This document shows, one piece after another, positions 26,370 through 36,003 of a stretch of DNA of 64,000 nucleotides (position 1 is its first letter; each line of letters opens with the position of its first letter). Source of the DNA: Granulicella sp. S156 (lineage in GTDB: Bacteria > Acidobacteriota > Terriglobia > Terriglobales > Acidobacteriaceae); contig NZ_LMUH01000007.1 in the NCBI RefSeq assembly GCF_009766105.1, positions 213,896-277,895 of the forward strand. The letters run 5' to 3'. Below the pieces are notes generated by a model. It saw only the letters and a program-made list of their open reading frames with translations, had not been told where the DNA came from and did not search any database. A program made the translations under genes and the position numbers.

Positions 26370-26458
26370 TGCGGGTACGGCGACGAATATTGCTCTAAAG
26401 AGTGGCCACGCGAGTAGAAGTACATTATTCTTCGCACAGTTGCCTATCCAGGAGAAGC

Positions 26459-27010
26459 ATGATGAACAGCACTTCCGACACAGGTATCCAGTCCGATTTT
26501 TCCCTTCCACCGGATGATCTAAGCCGAAGTCTGGTTGTCACAAGATCAAACGACCAGGGCTTACCGCATATCGGATTAGTGGGAGACACGTACACGGTCC
26601 TGCTCTCGGGGAAGGATACGGCTGGGCAGTTTTGCCTGATCGATATGCATATTCCACCGGGCGGTGGACCGCCTCCTCACCGGCATGATTTTGAAGAGTC
26701 CTTCATCATCCTGGAGGGCGAGCTCGAGGCTACCTTTCGAGGCCAGAAGTCGGTGGTAAAGGCAGGCGAGACGGCCCACATCCCGGCCAACGCGCCTCAT
26801 CAGTTTCACAATACAAGCGACCAGCCTGTGCGACTGTTATGCATCTGCTCTCCTGCAGGGCAGGAAGAGCTCTTCGCCGAAGTTGGTGTGCCGGTTGCAA
26901 CGCGAACGACCGCACCGCCGAAGCTGGACCCTGCGGCTCAGGCAGCGTTTATAGCGAAGGTTGAAGCCCTGGCGCCAAAGTATCGGACAGAGCTGCTGCG
27001 GCACGCTTAG
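26459..27010 (+). CDS. Cupin-domain protein
   Basis: 183 residues from ATG 26459, with GGAGAAGC upstream. Cupin motif 1 is PPPHRHDFEESFIILEGELE and motif 2 is VKAGETAHIPANAPHQFHNT, a complete single-cupin metal site (His, His, Glu, His). C-terminal 50 residues form a helical tail. Role unknown; the family covers quercetinase- and oxygenase-like proteins. Confidence 0.88.
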   Translation: MMNSTSDTGIQSDFSLPPDDLSRSLVVTRSNDQGLPHIGLVGDTYTVLLSGKDTAGQFCLIDMHIPPGGGPPPHRHDFEESFIILEGELEATFRGQKSVVKAGETAHIPANAPHQFHNTSDQPVRLLCICSPAGQEELFAEVGVPVATRTTAPPKLDPAAQAAFIAKVEALAPKYRTELLRHA

Positions 27011-27022
27011 CACCATTCCCTC

Positions 27023-27076
27023 CGCGGCTAAAGCCGCGCTAATCCCAAAGATTTACGGCGGGACTGAAGTCCCGCC
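27023..27076. repeat. Two hairpins of the TAAA/TGAA-loop family
   Basis: Perfect inverted repeats 27023-27038 (CGCGGCT and AGCCGCG around AA) and 27057-27076 (GGCGGGACT and AGTCCCGCC around GA). The second keeps the flanks TTTAC and CCTCC of the hairpin at 7845-7864, with a different, still perfectly paired stem. They sit right after a cupin stop codon. Confidence 0.75.
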
Positions 27077-27132
27077 CCTCCAAAGCAAGACGCGTGTTCA
27101 GAGGTTTCTTAAAGGAAGCTTAGGAGTTCGAG

Positions 27133-27753
27133 ATGAAAGTTCTGGTATTTGGAGCAACCGGTAAAACGGGTGGCCTGATTGTGGACCGAGCACTTGCGAA
27201 GGGCCATGAGGTCACGGTGCTTGTCCGCGATGCGAGCAAGTTTACCCGGAAGGACGTACGTGTTCTCTCCGGAGACGCGACTAAGCCAGACGATGTGATG
27301 CAAGTAGTGCGAGGACAAGAGGCCGTGATCGACGCCATCGGCGGCACGACTCCGTACAAGACGACACGACTCGAGAGTACGTCGGTGCGCAACATCATCG
27401 AGGCCATGCAGACCGAAGACGTTCAGAGACTGATCGTGATCTCGATGATGGGCCTCGGCGAGAGCAGGGCCCAAGCGCCGTTCTGGTACAAGTATCTGCT
27501 GATGACAACCTTCCTTCATGGATCGACGGCAGACAAAGCCCTGATGGAAGGCGAGGTAACTACAAGCGGGCTGGACTACCTGATTGCGCGCCCACCCATC
27601 CTCAAGGATGACCTGCCAACCGGCAGTGTGACCGTGCTGGGCAGCGGCGCAACCGGCCATTCGATCACACGCGCAGATCTGGCGAACTTCCTGGTCGATC
27701 AACTCGAGGTGAATGACCACCTCGGCCGCGCCGTCACAGTGGTCAACAGCTAA
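27133..27753 (+). CDS. NmrA-like NAD(P)-binding oxidoreductase / atypical SDR
   Basis: 206 residues. The Rossmann glycine motif is G7-ATG-x-x-G13 (MKVLVFGATGKTGG), then VLVRDASKF fits an NADP-binding loop, and VIDAIGG and VISMMGLGE follow. There is no YxxxK catalytic pair, as in atypical (a5) SDRs such as biliverdin reductase and NmrA. AGGAG precedes the start. Redox sensor or reductase; substrate unknown. Confidence 0.85.
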   Translation: MKVLVFGATGKTGGLIVDRALAKGHEVTVLVRDASKFTRKDVRVLSGDATKPDDVMQVVRGQEAVIDAIGGTTPYKTTRLESTSVRNIIEAMQTEDVQRLIVISMMGLGESRAQAPFWYKYLLMTTFLHGSTADKALMEGEVTTSGLDYLIARPPILKDDLPTGSVTVLGSGATGHSITRADLANFLVDQLEVNDHLGRAVTVVNS

Positions 27754-27806
27754 AGCGCTTGTTCCAGTGCGCGCTTCATCATGATGCCTAAGATGTTTCT
27801 CTCAGT

Positions 27807-28577
27807 CTATTGGGATAGAGATCCCAGAAGGAGCTTGGCGCTTTCACTCTGATAGCGGCTCATCCGCAACTCCTTTCCATCGTGCAAAATTACTTTGTGG
27901 TGCCCGTGGAACCAGGGATGAATCTCCTTGACCTTAGAGATATTCACCAGCGTTGAACGATGGATACGCACGAACTGTTTCGGATTTAATCTGGATTCCA
28001 AACCAGATAACGTATTTCGCAGTTCGTAGACGAGCTTCCCAACATGCAGTTGAACGCAGTTTCTCTCCGCTTCGATCCAATCGATGTCTTTGGTGTCAAC
28101 AAGGAGGATGCGTCCGCTCACGGGAACGGCAATCCTCTCCTGGTATTGTTGTTGCTTCTGAACGGCGGCCAGTGCCTGCAGCAGCCTGGTGGTGTAACTG
28201 TCATCCAGAGAGCTGGCAAGACGCACCTTCGCGCGAGCAACGGCTCTCTCGACCCGGTCGCTGCCGAAGGGCTTGAGAATGTAGTCCACCGCATTGGCCT
28301 CGAAGGCCTCGATCGCGTAGTCCTTGTGTGCGGTGACGAATATGGTGACCGGCATCTTCACGCCGTTTAACTCGTCCAAGATCTCCAGTCCGGTTAGTCC
28401 GGGCATATGCATGTCGAGAAATATCAGGTCGGGATGTTCCCTGCTTATAGCGTCGAGTGCCGATACTCCATCTCCGCATTCGCGAATCACGTCGATATCT
28501 TCATCCTGCCGGAGGGCTCTCAGGATGCTGCTTCGCACCAAAGGCTCGTCGTCGATGATGATCGTTTTGATTCTCAT
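27807..28577 (-). CDS. LytTR-family response regulator
   Basis: 256 residues from ATG 28577 (the longer frame to 28646 overlaps the kinase). Receiver domain with acidic pair DD9-10 and phospho-acceptor D55 (FLDMHMPG), T/S and Lys (ILKPFGSDRV) in order; C-terminal LytTR DNA-binding domain (about 150-250; WIEAERNCVQLHVG, FVRIHRSTLVNISKV). The start overlaps the stop of the kinase gene by 4 bp. Probably controls the adjoining receptor or secreted genes, by inference. Confidence 0.93.
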   Translation of the reverse strand: MRIKTIIIDDEPLVRSSILRALRQDEDIDVIRECGDGVSALDAISREHPDLIFLDMHMPGLTGLEILDELNGVKMPVTIFVTAHKDYAIEAFEANAVDYILKPFGSDRVERAVARAKVRLASSLDDSYTTRLLQALAAVQKQQQYQERIAVPVSGRILLVDTKDIDWIEAERNCVQLHVGKLVYELRNTLSGLESRLNPKQFVRIHRSTLVNISKVKEIHPWFHGHHKVILHDGKELRMSRYQSESAKLLLGSLSQ

Positions 28578-29716
28578 AGGGCGAGCAGCTCCTCTTCTGA
28601 GGAGCTTACGGAGGCGCTCTTCTCGAAGGGTATAGCGATGCTGCATACCACGCCTCGCGGTGATAGCGCCTGAAGAGAGAGACTCGAAGAACCGTTATAG
28701 ACCTGCGTGAGCCGCTGTGATGTGTTCGATAGCCCAACTCCCCATCCGCCATGATCCAAGCTCATCTCAGAGGGAAGCGAGCTATTGGAGTTACTAATCT
28801 CCACGACCAACCGGCCCGACTGCCGGAAGCTTTTGATCTCGATCGTATCGTCGCCCGGATTTTTCGCGATGCCGTGCACGATGGCGTTCTCCACCAGAGG
28901 CTGAAGGATCAAACTCGGTATGGAACAGTCGAGCGTTGCAGGATCGATGAGCGAGCGCACAGTCAGGCGGTCCCTGAATCTGATCTTCTGAATGCTCAGA
29001 TAGAGATCTACCAGATGCAGCTCTCGCCGCAACGAGATCTGCTGCGAAGATTCATGTTCTAAGAACACTCGCAGCAGCGAACTCAGATCAAGCAGCATCT
29101 TCTCCGCGGATTCGGGATCTTCGTGAATCAGCGTTCCAATCGCGTGAAGAGTATTGAAGAGGAAGTGCGGGTGCAACTGCATCTGCAGAACCTGCAGCTG
29201 GGCCTGCGCCAGCTGCCTCTCCAATTGTGATTCACGGACCTGCCTATTGCTGTTTTCCTTGTAGAAATGCAGGGTCTGGGCTAATCCGGTTAATGCCCAA
29301 TAGGTGATGATGCCCATCGCGACGTCCTTCCGGAGAAGGAACCTGAAGTTATCGAGGAGAGCCCTAAAGATGTTTCGCGGAGCTGGAGAGCCTAATTCAA
29401 GTAAATACGCGATGACCGATTGTACAAATAATGCAAGAAGAGCGAATAACACACTTGCCAGCAGATGCAGCGCAAGAGCTCGTTGAGGGTGCCGGGGATC
29501 GACAGGGCGTTTCGCTGCCAACTGTAGTACCAACGGTGCGACGAAGAGCCACGCATACCACTGCTCCATATTCCAGCGAACATACGCAAACACTGGATGG
29601 GGATGTCCGTACATCACGTCGTAGCTATACCACTGAGCCGCGAACAGAAAGGCGATCCCCGTCCACAGCAGAAAGAGTTGCGCGAAGCGGCGGGCGAACT
29701 TTTTTATAGAAACCAT
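28574..29716 (-). CDS. LytS/YpdA-type sensor histidine kinase
   Basis: 380 residues. N-terminal membrane part of about four hydrophobic spans, a short coiled segment (about 150-180), then the His_kinase box QLHPHFLFNTLHAIG with His182 and His184, and a GHKL ATPase domain with N-box LVENAIVHGIAKN and G-box GGWGVGLSN. It autophosphorylates and passes phosphate to the LytTR regulator overlapping its 3' end. There is no dedicated extracellular sensor domain. Confidence 0.92.
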   Translation of the reverse strand: MVSIKKFARRFAQLFLLWTGIAFLFAAQWYSYDVMYGHPHPVFAYVRWNMEQWYAWLFVAPLVLQLAAKRPVDPRHPQRALALHLLASVLFALLALFVQSVIAYLLELGSPAPRNIFRALLDNFRFLLRKDVAMGIITYWALTGLAQTLHFYKENSNRQVRESQLERQLAQAQLQVLQMQLHPHFLFNTLHAIGTLIHEDPESAEKMLLDLSSLLRVFLEHESSQQISLRRELHLVDLYLSIQKIRFRDRLTVRSLIDPATLDCSIPSLILQPLVENAIVHGIAKNPGDDTIEIKSFRQSGRLVVEISNSNSSLPSEMSLDHGGWGVGLSNTSQRLTQVYNGSSSLSLQALSPRGVVCSIAIPFEKSASVSSSEEELLAL

Positions 29717-29906
29717 CTGACGTTCCCTTAGGCAGCCACTAATCCTGTCTTCTTCTGAGATATTAAGTCCGACCCGTCACGATGGGAAGCTTGTTTCCCA
29801 TTGCGACTACGATCCAGCAGCCGCCCATTACGACTCGTCCCGATTGCTTTTGAAAAATCTTCCTTTGTTCCTACGGTGGAGGTGCACCGAAGCTCTGGAG
29901 GACGAG

Positions 29907-32693
29907 ATGGAGCATTACCGGATCGGAGTTGCTTGCAGGACCTACTGGAAACTCGCGGCTCTCCTAATGGGCTCTTTGAACACTGTACTCATATTCTCCC
30001 AACAGCCCTGTACGCAAGGATTTTCGGTTGAAGGTATCATTCGCGACACCACGGGCGCTGTCATCCCCAACGCTCAGGTACAGACCCCTGACGGCAAATC
30101 GGCTTCGACCGATTCGGCTGGACATTTTTTATTGTCCTGTGTACCGGAGACTTCGACGACGATCACGGCGCAGGCAGATGGCTTTGCGCCTGGAACAGCC
30201 ACTACGATCAGGCAGTCAAATGCTGTCGCTCACGTGGACATTCAACTGCGGGTTGCGGGCGAAGAGACTGATGTCGAGGTGGGTGATGATGCCACGGCGA
30301 TGGATGCCGATCACGGTGCAGGGACGCGCAACCTGAATACCCAGGATGTGCAGCAGCTCTCCGATGACCCGGACGATTTTCTCCGAGAGTTACAGTCGCT
30401 CGCGGCCAGTGGCGGCGGCATGCCCGGCCTGGCTCTCGTCACTGTCGATGGCTTTCAGAACACGAGTGCCTTGCCACCCAAAGGTTCTATCGCTTCCATT
30501 CGCATCAATCCGGATATGTTTTCAGCGGAATATGAGAGGGCTCCCTATTTAGGCGGCCGCATCGAGATCTTTACGAAGCCTGGTGCGGACCCCTTTCACG
30601 GAGCGCTGTTCCTTACAGACAGCGACGGCAGCTTCAATGCGACGGATCCCTTCTCCGTAACAGCAACACCGGCAGGAAAGCGGAGATACGGCTTCGAACT
30701 GAGCGGGCCGGTTGTCCCAAAGAAAATCGACTTCTCCCTCGCCCTCGAAAAGCGCGACATCGATGAGTTCAACGTCGTCAACGCGGTAACACTGAATGCG
30801 AATGGCGATCAGGAGCCGCTGCAACAGACAGTGGCAGCTCCGCAGCGGCTATGGATCGCTTCGGAGCGTAACGACTGGCAGATCAGCCCGAAAGATACAG
30901 CGACACTTTCCTTTTCGGCCAATGTCAACAACCTCGGCAATCAGGGCGTGGGTGGCCTTACGCTTGCCGAAGCCGGCTATTCGAGTCTGGTGAACGAGTA
31001 CGATCTGCGGCTAAATAATACGTTGACGCTCAGCCCCAATCAGTTGCACGAAACTCGGATCGGCTATACATGGAAACGCACCGAGCAGACGCCTCTCTCG
31101 ACCGCGCCATCACTTGGGGTAGCCGGATACTTCACAGGAGGAGGAGCGACAAGTCAGAACCTGAACGATCGTGAACGCGACCTTGAAGTGGATGATGACC
31201 TGATGGTCACCCAGGGCAAACACTCGTGGAAGATTGGCGCTCAATCGCTCGGCAGCTTTGTGCATGACGATGACCCAAACACCTTCAACGGAGCCTATCT
31301 GTTCGGCGGAGGCAGTGCTCCCATTCTCGATGCAAATAATAATTCAACCGGACAGACCACCACGATCAGTGGCATCGAGCAGTACCGGCGCGCCTTGTTG
31401 AATCTTCCAGGCGGCTCACCCACCACCTATCAGGTCACTACCGGCACGCCGCTGGTTCCCTTTACGCAGTGGCGCGTAGGCCTGTTCGGACAGGATGCCA
31501 TCAAACTAACCCCTCACCTCAGCGTGATCGGAGGACTTCGCTACCAGCTGCAGACCGCTCCGAGTAGCTTTGCCAACTTCTCGCCGCGCGTTGGCCTGGC
31601 GTGGGCGCCGGATAAGAAATCGGCCTGGGTAGTTCACATGCGTGCAGGGGTCTTCCGTGCTCCCAACTACCCGAACCTTGCCACAGAGGTCTACCGCCTG
31701 AATGGTATCCGGCAACAGCAGACAACAGTCTATTCGCCAAGCTACAACCATCCGCTGACGCTCATTCCTGGAGCCATTCAGGTGAGCACGGTGAATCAAT
31801 TTCCGCAGTCTCTCCATCAGGTCTCATCGCTCCAAACGCACCTCGGTATCGAGCGCACGTTCCACAACGGCTTGCACCTGGCGACCACCCTCTATTGGTT
31901 TTCTAACTGGGGAGAGATACAGACCAGGAATATCAATGCTCCTCTCATCGGCAGCAGCGTTGGAACCCCACCCGATCCGACTGCTGCTCTGCTCGCTCCA
32001 AGACCCTATGCACCGAACGAAAATATGGTGCAGTATCAGAACTCCGGTCATATGAACGGCAACATCTTTGTCTTCGGTGGTGACCGAAACACCGGAAAAC
32101 GATTCAGCCTCTCCATTTACTACATTCACGCCAACGCAAAAACTGACGCGACGAGTGCTGTCGGCAGCCCGCAATCCAGCTATAGCAACCAAGGTGAGAC
32201 CTCCCGCCCCGACTGGTTGGCGGGAGATGCGGTCTATGTTTCGGGCATCATCCACCTGCCCCGCAAATTGGAGTTCTCTTCGGTGCTTGATGCTAGAAAT
32301 GGCCAGCCCTACAACATCACCACCGGTACCGATGCGAACGGGGATGGAGATTTCAACGACCGTCCTTCCTATGCATCGGCCCCAGGCCCAGGTGTGTACA
32401 GCACGCGTTTCGGATTGCTGACTACAAATACCGTGAATGGCAATGTTCCGCGCAACCTGGGAAGTACGCCAGCCGCGCTACATCTTGATGGAAACCTGAG
32501 CCGTGTTTTCACGTTGAATCCGAGAGACAAAGACCATCCGCGCACTCTCACCTTCAATGCGCGCAGTGCGAATCTGGTGAATCACACCAACGTCACAGCG
32601 GTGAATACGATCCTCTCGTCATCCACGTTGGGACAACCCCTCACCGCGGAGACCGCCAGACGCATAGAACTCGGAGTGCGCTTCGCCTTCTAG
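29907..32693 (+). CDS. TonB-dependent receptor with carboxypeptidase-regulatory-like domain
   Basis: 928 residues from ATG 29907 (GGAGG upstream; a longer frame to 29844 has no leader). Signal segment LAALLMGSLNTVLIF, a Cna_B/CarboxypepD-like domain (about 35-110, with GTIRDTTGAVIPNAQV-like start IIRDTTGAVIPNAQV), a short plug and a long barrel, ending in ARRIELGVRFAF with terminal Phe, the normal BAM signal. This is the acidobacterial Oar-like class, usually linked to uptake or to surface interactions. Divergent from the LytS/LytTR genes. Confidence 0.9.
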   Translation: MEHYRIGVACRTYWKLAALLMGSLNTVLIFSQQPCTQGFSVEGIIRDTTGAVIPNAQVQTPDGKSASTDSAGHFLLSCVPETSTTITAQADGFAPGTATTIRQSNAVAHVDIQLRVAGEETDVEVGDDATAMDADHGAGTRNLNTQDVQQLSDDPDDFLRELQSLAASGGGMPGLALVTVDGFQNTSALPPKGSIASIRINPDMFSAEYERAPYLGGRIEIFTKPGADPFHGALFLTDSDGSFNATDPFSVTATPAGKRRYGFELSGPVVPKKIDFSLALEKRDIDEFNVVNAVTLNANGDQEPLQQTVAAPQRLWIASERNDWQISPKDTATLSFSANVNNLGNQGVGGLTLAEAGYSSLVNEYDLRLNNTLTLSPNQLHETRIGYTWKRTEQTPLSTAPSLGVAGYFTGGGATSQNLNDRERDLEVDDDLMVTQGKHSWKIGAQSLGSFVHDDDPNTFNGAYLFGGGSAPILDANNNSTGQTTTISGIEQYRRALLNLPGGSPTTYQVTTGTPLVPFTQWRVGLFGQDAIKLTPHLSVIGGLRYQLQTAPSSFANFSPRVGLAWAPDKKSAWVVHMRAGVFRAPNYPNLATEVYRLNGIRQQQTTVYSPSYNHPLTLIPGAIQVSTVNQFPQSLHQVSSLQTHLGIERTFHNGLHLATTLYWFSNWGEIQTRNINAPLIGSSVGTPPDPTAALLAPRPYAPNENMVQYQNSGHMNGNIFVFGGDRNTGKRFSLSIYYIHANAKTDATSAVGSPQSSYSNQGETSRPDWLAGDAVYVSGIIHLPRKLEFSSVLDARNGQPYNITTGTDANGDGDFNDRPSYASAPGPGVYSTRFGLLTTNTVNGNVPRNLGSTPAALHLDGNLSRVFTLNPRDKDHPRTLTFNARSANLVNHTNVTAVNTILSSSTLGQPLTAETARRIELGVRFAF

Positions 32694-32740
32694 AGTGGAA
32701 TCAAGATAGCTGTACCCGTGGGAGGTATTTACTCCTACCC

Positions 32741-32928
32741 CACCACAAATCTGTCATCCTGAGCGCAGTCGAAGGACCGCGAGAGTTTTGGTCTTACCTA
32801 TATAGTTCACACCTTTCAACCAAAGCAGCCGAGGCGGGGTGTTCGAGGTGGAAAAGGTGCAGAATGTAGCGGCGAGATATAGGGTTTCGGGGTCCTTCGA
32901 CTGCGCTCAGGATGACAGATTTGTGGTG
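32741..32928. repeat. 188-bp element bounded by 38-bp perfect inverted repeats
   Basis: Arms 32741-32778 and 32891-32928 are perfectly complementary over 38 bp; the core motif TCATCCTGAGCGCAGTCGAA is one seen in many bacterial genomes. The 112-bp interior has no gene. It lies between the receptor stop and a convergent small secreted gene and would fold as a very long hairpin, possibly ending transcription from both sides. No flanking duplication is visible. Confidence 0.85.
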
Positions 32929-33002
32929 ACATGAAAACACGACAGATCGGGTACAGCCACCTTGATTCTGCACTGAGCAAGCGCCCGTTGTGCTCTGTCC
33001 GA

Positions 33003-33383
33003 TCAGAAGATGTGTTTGATTCCCTTGCCTACACCTTTGACGATTTTGCCGGTTCCCTTCACCGAACCGACGGCCACGTCTTTGCCTGCGGAGACGCCAC
33101 CCTTGCCGACAGAGGCGGCCGCATCAATAGGATGAAGCGTGACGAGGTCTACAGCACCCTTGCCTGTACCTTCGGCCAAGTTGCCTGCACCCTTGGCGGC
33201 GCCTTTGCCGATGTCTCCGCTTCCGCTGCCGATATCACCACCGGCGCTGCGGCCTTTTTTCTTGGTCTTTACGGTCTTCTGGCTCGTCGGTGCGACCTGA
33301 TCGGAGTTGGACTGGCCCTGGGCGGTCACAACAACGGCGAATGCGAGTAGCAGTAATACGGTGAGTCCCAATTTGGTTTTCAC
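33003..33383 (-). CDS. Small secreted Gly/Lys-rich protein
   Basis: 126 residues with signal peptide (MKTKLGLTVLLLLAFAVVV, cleavage after AQG region). The mature part is repeats of GxGxxGKGAAKGAG-type and VGKGGVSAGKDVAVG-type, amphipathic and lacking large hydrophobic residues; the tail KGVGKGIKHIF is basic. Not recognised; similar Gly/Lys repeats form amyloid-like or surface-layer material, but this is not established. Alone between two convergent/co-directional units. Confidence 0.7.
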   Translation of the reverse strand: MKTKLGLTVLLLLAFAVVVTAQGQSNSDQVAPTSQKTVKTKKKGRSAGGDIGSGSGDIGKGAAKGAGNLAEGTGKGAVDLVTLHPIDAAASVGKGGVSAGKDVAVGSVKGTGKIVKGVGKGIKHIF

Positions 33384-33479
33384 GGTTACGCTCCGCTCTC
33401 TTCCCTGCTTAATATGATGCCCCCAATCGGGATCAAATAAAACAAGAATCTCAGGCTAGAGCCTCTTTCAGATATCCAT

Positions 33480-34313
33480 TCACTTTGCGGCAGATGCGGT
33501 TTGCTGCTGGACTGCCTGCGGCTGATTCATGACGATATCGGCAGCCTTCTCGAGGGTGACGGTTGAAGGCTCGGACTCGAACCTTGAGCGTTCGTCGTCC
33601 TGCTGGAGAGAGATGTTCTTGAAAAGAAGAGCGTTGCCTTCGAGCTGAACGTGGAACTCTGTCAATTGCCAGAGCGAGGGGCCAACCTCCTCCTGCTTCA
33701 GAGAGAAGGCGCTGCCCTCCTTGAGCCTGCCGAGGATGCCTCCGCCAAAAGTGACCTCGCGCATGAGATGGCCGCGCATGCTGCGGACACGGTGTTGTTG
33801 ATTATCCGCGACGAGATCGCCGGCCATGCTGCTGAAGACGCGGGCCTCGCGTGTAGGCGGATGGAAGTTAGGATCAGGCTCGAAGTGCAGTGTGGTGGTG
33901 GCTGCGTTTGAGCCTGTCACTGTCCAGAGAAAGGCGTTAGGGAGAAGCTGGAGAAGATCGTCAATCTGCTGATTGTCGTGGTTGGTCTCGGAGACCTGCT
34001 TCTTCTGCGCGTGGGGATCGTGCATAAACTGCTGAATGAGCTCGCGCTGCTGCAGCGGGTAGAACTCCTGGCCGTCTTTCTCCAGGATGCGCTGGGCATC
34101 TCCTTGTGGTGAATTGGCCACCCACTGGAGAACGTGCTCCTTCGGCTTATGAATCTCTTCGAGGTAAATCCACTTGGAATGGTCGTTCAGGTCCGCCTGA
34201 TGCTCGGCATTGACGACCTGCTGAATGATCTGCTGCGGGCTTTGAGCATGCGCAACGGTAAACGAGAGCGCGAGTGCTCCTAGCCAAAGGTAGCTTGTCT
34301 TTTTTTGAGCCAT
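33480..34313 (-). CDS. Hypothetical secreted protein
   Basis: 277 residues with signal peptide (1-23, ending AHAQ). Q-rich helices at the start (QQIIQQVVNAEHQADLND), a central region WIYLEEIHKPKEHVLQWVA, and a beta-rich second half (FEPDPNFHPPTREARVFSSM). Looks like the acidobacterial secreted proteins of unknown function that resemble outer-membrane lipoprotein-sorting (LolA-like) folds. Neighbouring small secreted gene lies 97 bp downstream. No catalytic motif seen. Confidence 0.7.
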   Translation of the reverse strand: MAQKKTSYLWLGALALSFTVAHAQSPQQIIQQVVNAEHQADLNDHSKWIYLEEIHKPKEHVLQWVANSPQGDAQRILEKDGQEFYPLQQRELIQQFMHDPHAQKKQVSETNHDNQQIDDLLQLLPNAFLWTVTGSNAATTTLHFEPDPNFHPPTREARVFSSMAGDLVADNQQHRVRSMRGHLMREVTFGGGILGRLKEGSAFSLKQEEVGPSLWQLTEFHVQLEGNALLFKNISLQQDDERSRFESEPSTVTLEKAADIVMNQPQAVQQQTASAAK

Positions 34314-34497
34314 ATCATCCGCCTATGCCTACAAAAAGTTACTTTTTTTTGATGCAGCAGATTTACGAACGTTTCGGCAAAATGTTAGCCGCCATCACCA
34401 GCAGGCATGTCGAAAAGTGGCCTTTCAGCCATCAATCGGCGAACGATGAAACGCCACTTTTATTTTCACTCAGATTCGGGCCACCCGGCTTATAAAA

Positions 34498-34529
34498 GTG
34501 AACGGACCGTAGGGCTAGGATCCGTTCAC
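34498..34529 (-). terminator. Intrinsic terminator of the MATE gene
   Basis: On the minus strand, 9-bp arms GTGAACGGA and TCCGTTCAC with a 14-nt loop, followed by TTTTATA, 18 bp after the MATE stop codon. Confidence 0.8.
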
Positions 34530-34547
34530 CTGATCTCCTGATGCGAG

Positions 34548-35885
34548 CTAGGCTTCGACCAGATCTTCAGCTACGGCAAAGGATTTTCGTTCGATCCCGG
34601 GCAGGTGCAAGGCCAGCGTAATCGCTCGCAGCGCCATGAAGGCCAGCATGGCGCACCACAAGCCGTGATTGCCATAGCGTGCCCTTAGAACGACGGCCAG
34701 GACTAAGAATCCAACGAGGGAGATCAGCATGCTGTCGCGTAGCTCGCTGGCGCGCGTGGCGCCGATGAAGACGCCATCGAGCAGGAAGCTCCAAACGGCC
34801 ACCAGAGGCAAGACGATTAGCCAGGGCAGAAACTGCCCGGCGAGCGAGCGAATCGATTCCTGGTTCGTAAAGATGGCGATGATCTGACGGCCGAAGATGA
34901 GATACAGGAGAGAGATCACCGCAGCAACCGTGAACGCTGAAACAGAGCTGGCCTTGAGCACGGAGCGGAAGTCCTCCACGCGCCGTGCGCCGATCGCTTC
35001 ACCGACAAGCGCCTCTGTAGCGTTGGCAAAGCCGTCGAGTCCGTAGCCGGCGATCCAGAGAAAATTGATGAGCACTGCGTTCGCTGCGAGGACTGCATCT
35101 CCGGAACGGGCTCCCGTGCGAGTGAACCAGGCATACGCTGCGACCAGGCTCAACGTGCGCAGGAGAATATCGCGATTGAGGGAGAAGAGCCGACGCAGGC
35201 TGCCGCCGTCGATCAACTCGCTCCAGCGCACATGGCTAATACGAGCGCCCTTGGCCAGCATGAGCGCAACGCCAAGGAAGCATCCCACCCATTCTGCGGT
35301 CATCGTCGCCGTGGCGATGCCAGCGACACCCCAGTGCCAACGCAGGACCAGCGTGAGAGCTACGGCCACGTTGACTACGTTAATCACGACCTGCAGGAGC
35401 AACGCAGTACGGGCATACTGCCGGCCCAGAAGATAGCCGAGGATGGTGTAGTTCGCCAACGCCGCCGGCGCCGACCAGATGCGGATACTGCAGTAGGTCA
35501 ACGCGTTTTGATGTGTCTCCGCAGTGGCACCCAATAGCGTTAGCACGCCGGAGATGAGCGGCTTCTGGATGAGGAGGATCACAGCCCCAATCAGCAGCGC
35601 GGTGAGCAGGGCGCGGCCGAAGTGGTGCATGACTTCGTCCTGGTCTCCAGCTCCATGCGACTGCGCCACCAGACCGGTCGTCGTCATGCGCAGGAAACCG
35701 AAGGTCCAGTAGATGGAGTTGAAGAGGATGCCACCTACAGCAACGCCGCCCAGCGCTGCCGCGCTAGGCAGATGGCCAGAGAGGATCGTATCCACCGTAG
35801 AGAGTAGAGGTTCGGTCAGGTTCGAAAGGATGAGCGGGATGGCGAGGAGAAAAACTCGCCGATACCAATAGGACATTTCCATCAT
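34548..35885 (-). CDS. MATE-family efflux transporter
   Basis: 445 residues with 12 hydrophobic spans in two related halves; VDTILSGHLPSAAALGGVAV and GLDGFANATEALVGEAIG are the paired conserved loops of NorM/DinF-like transporters. It exports drugs or metabolites by Na+ or H+ antiport. Starts at one of two adjacent ATGs (35885 or 35882). Single gene ended by an intrinsic terminator. Confidence 0.93.
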   Translation of the reverse strand: MMEMSYWYRRVFLLAIPLILSNLTEPLLSTVDTILSGHLPSAAALGGVAVGGILFNSIYWTFGFLRMTTTGLVAQSHGAGDQDEVMHHFGRALLTALLIGAVILLIQKPLISGVLTLLGATAETHQNALTYCSIRIWSAPAALANYTILGYLLGRQYARTALLLQVVINVVNVAVALTLVLRWHWGVAGIATATMTAEWVGCFLGVALMLAKGARISHVRWSELIDGGSLRRLFSLNRDILLRTLSLVAAYAWFTRTGARSGDAVLAANAVLINFLWIAGYGLDGFANATEALVGEAIGARRVEDFRSVLKASSVSAFTVAAVISLLYLIFGRQIIAIFTNQESIRSLAGQFLPWLIVLPLVAVWSFLLDGVFIGATRASELRDSMLISLVGFLVLAVVLRARYGNHGLWCAMLAFMALRAITLALHLPGIERKSFAVAEDLVEA

Positions 35886-36003
35886 TCTACGGTGCTGGAG
35901 TTTTACCTTGCCACAGCAGAGGACTGCGTCAGGACCGTGACTTCCTTGGCATATTCGGAAGCACGAGAGCTACACTGAACTCGCAATCAATGGTGGTGCG
36001 CCA

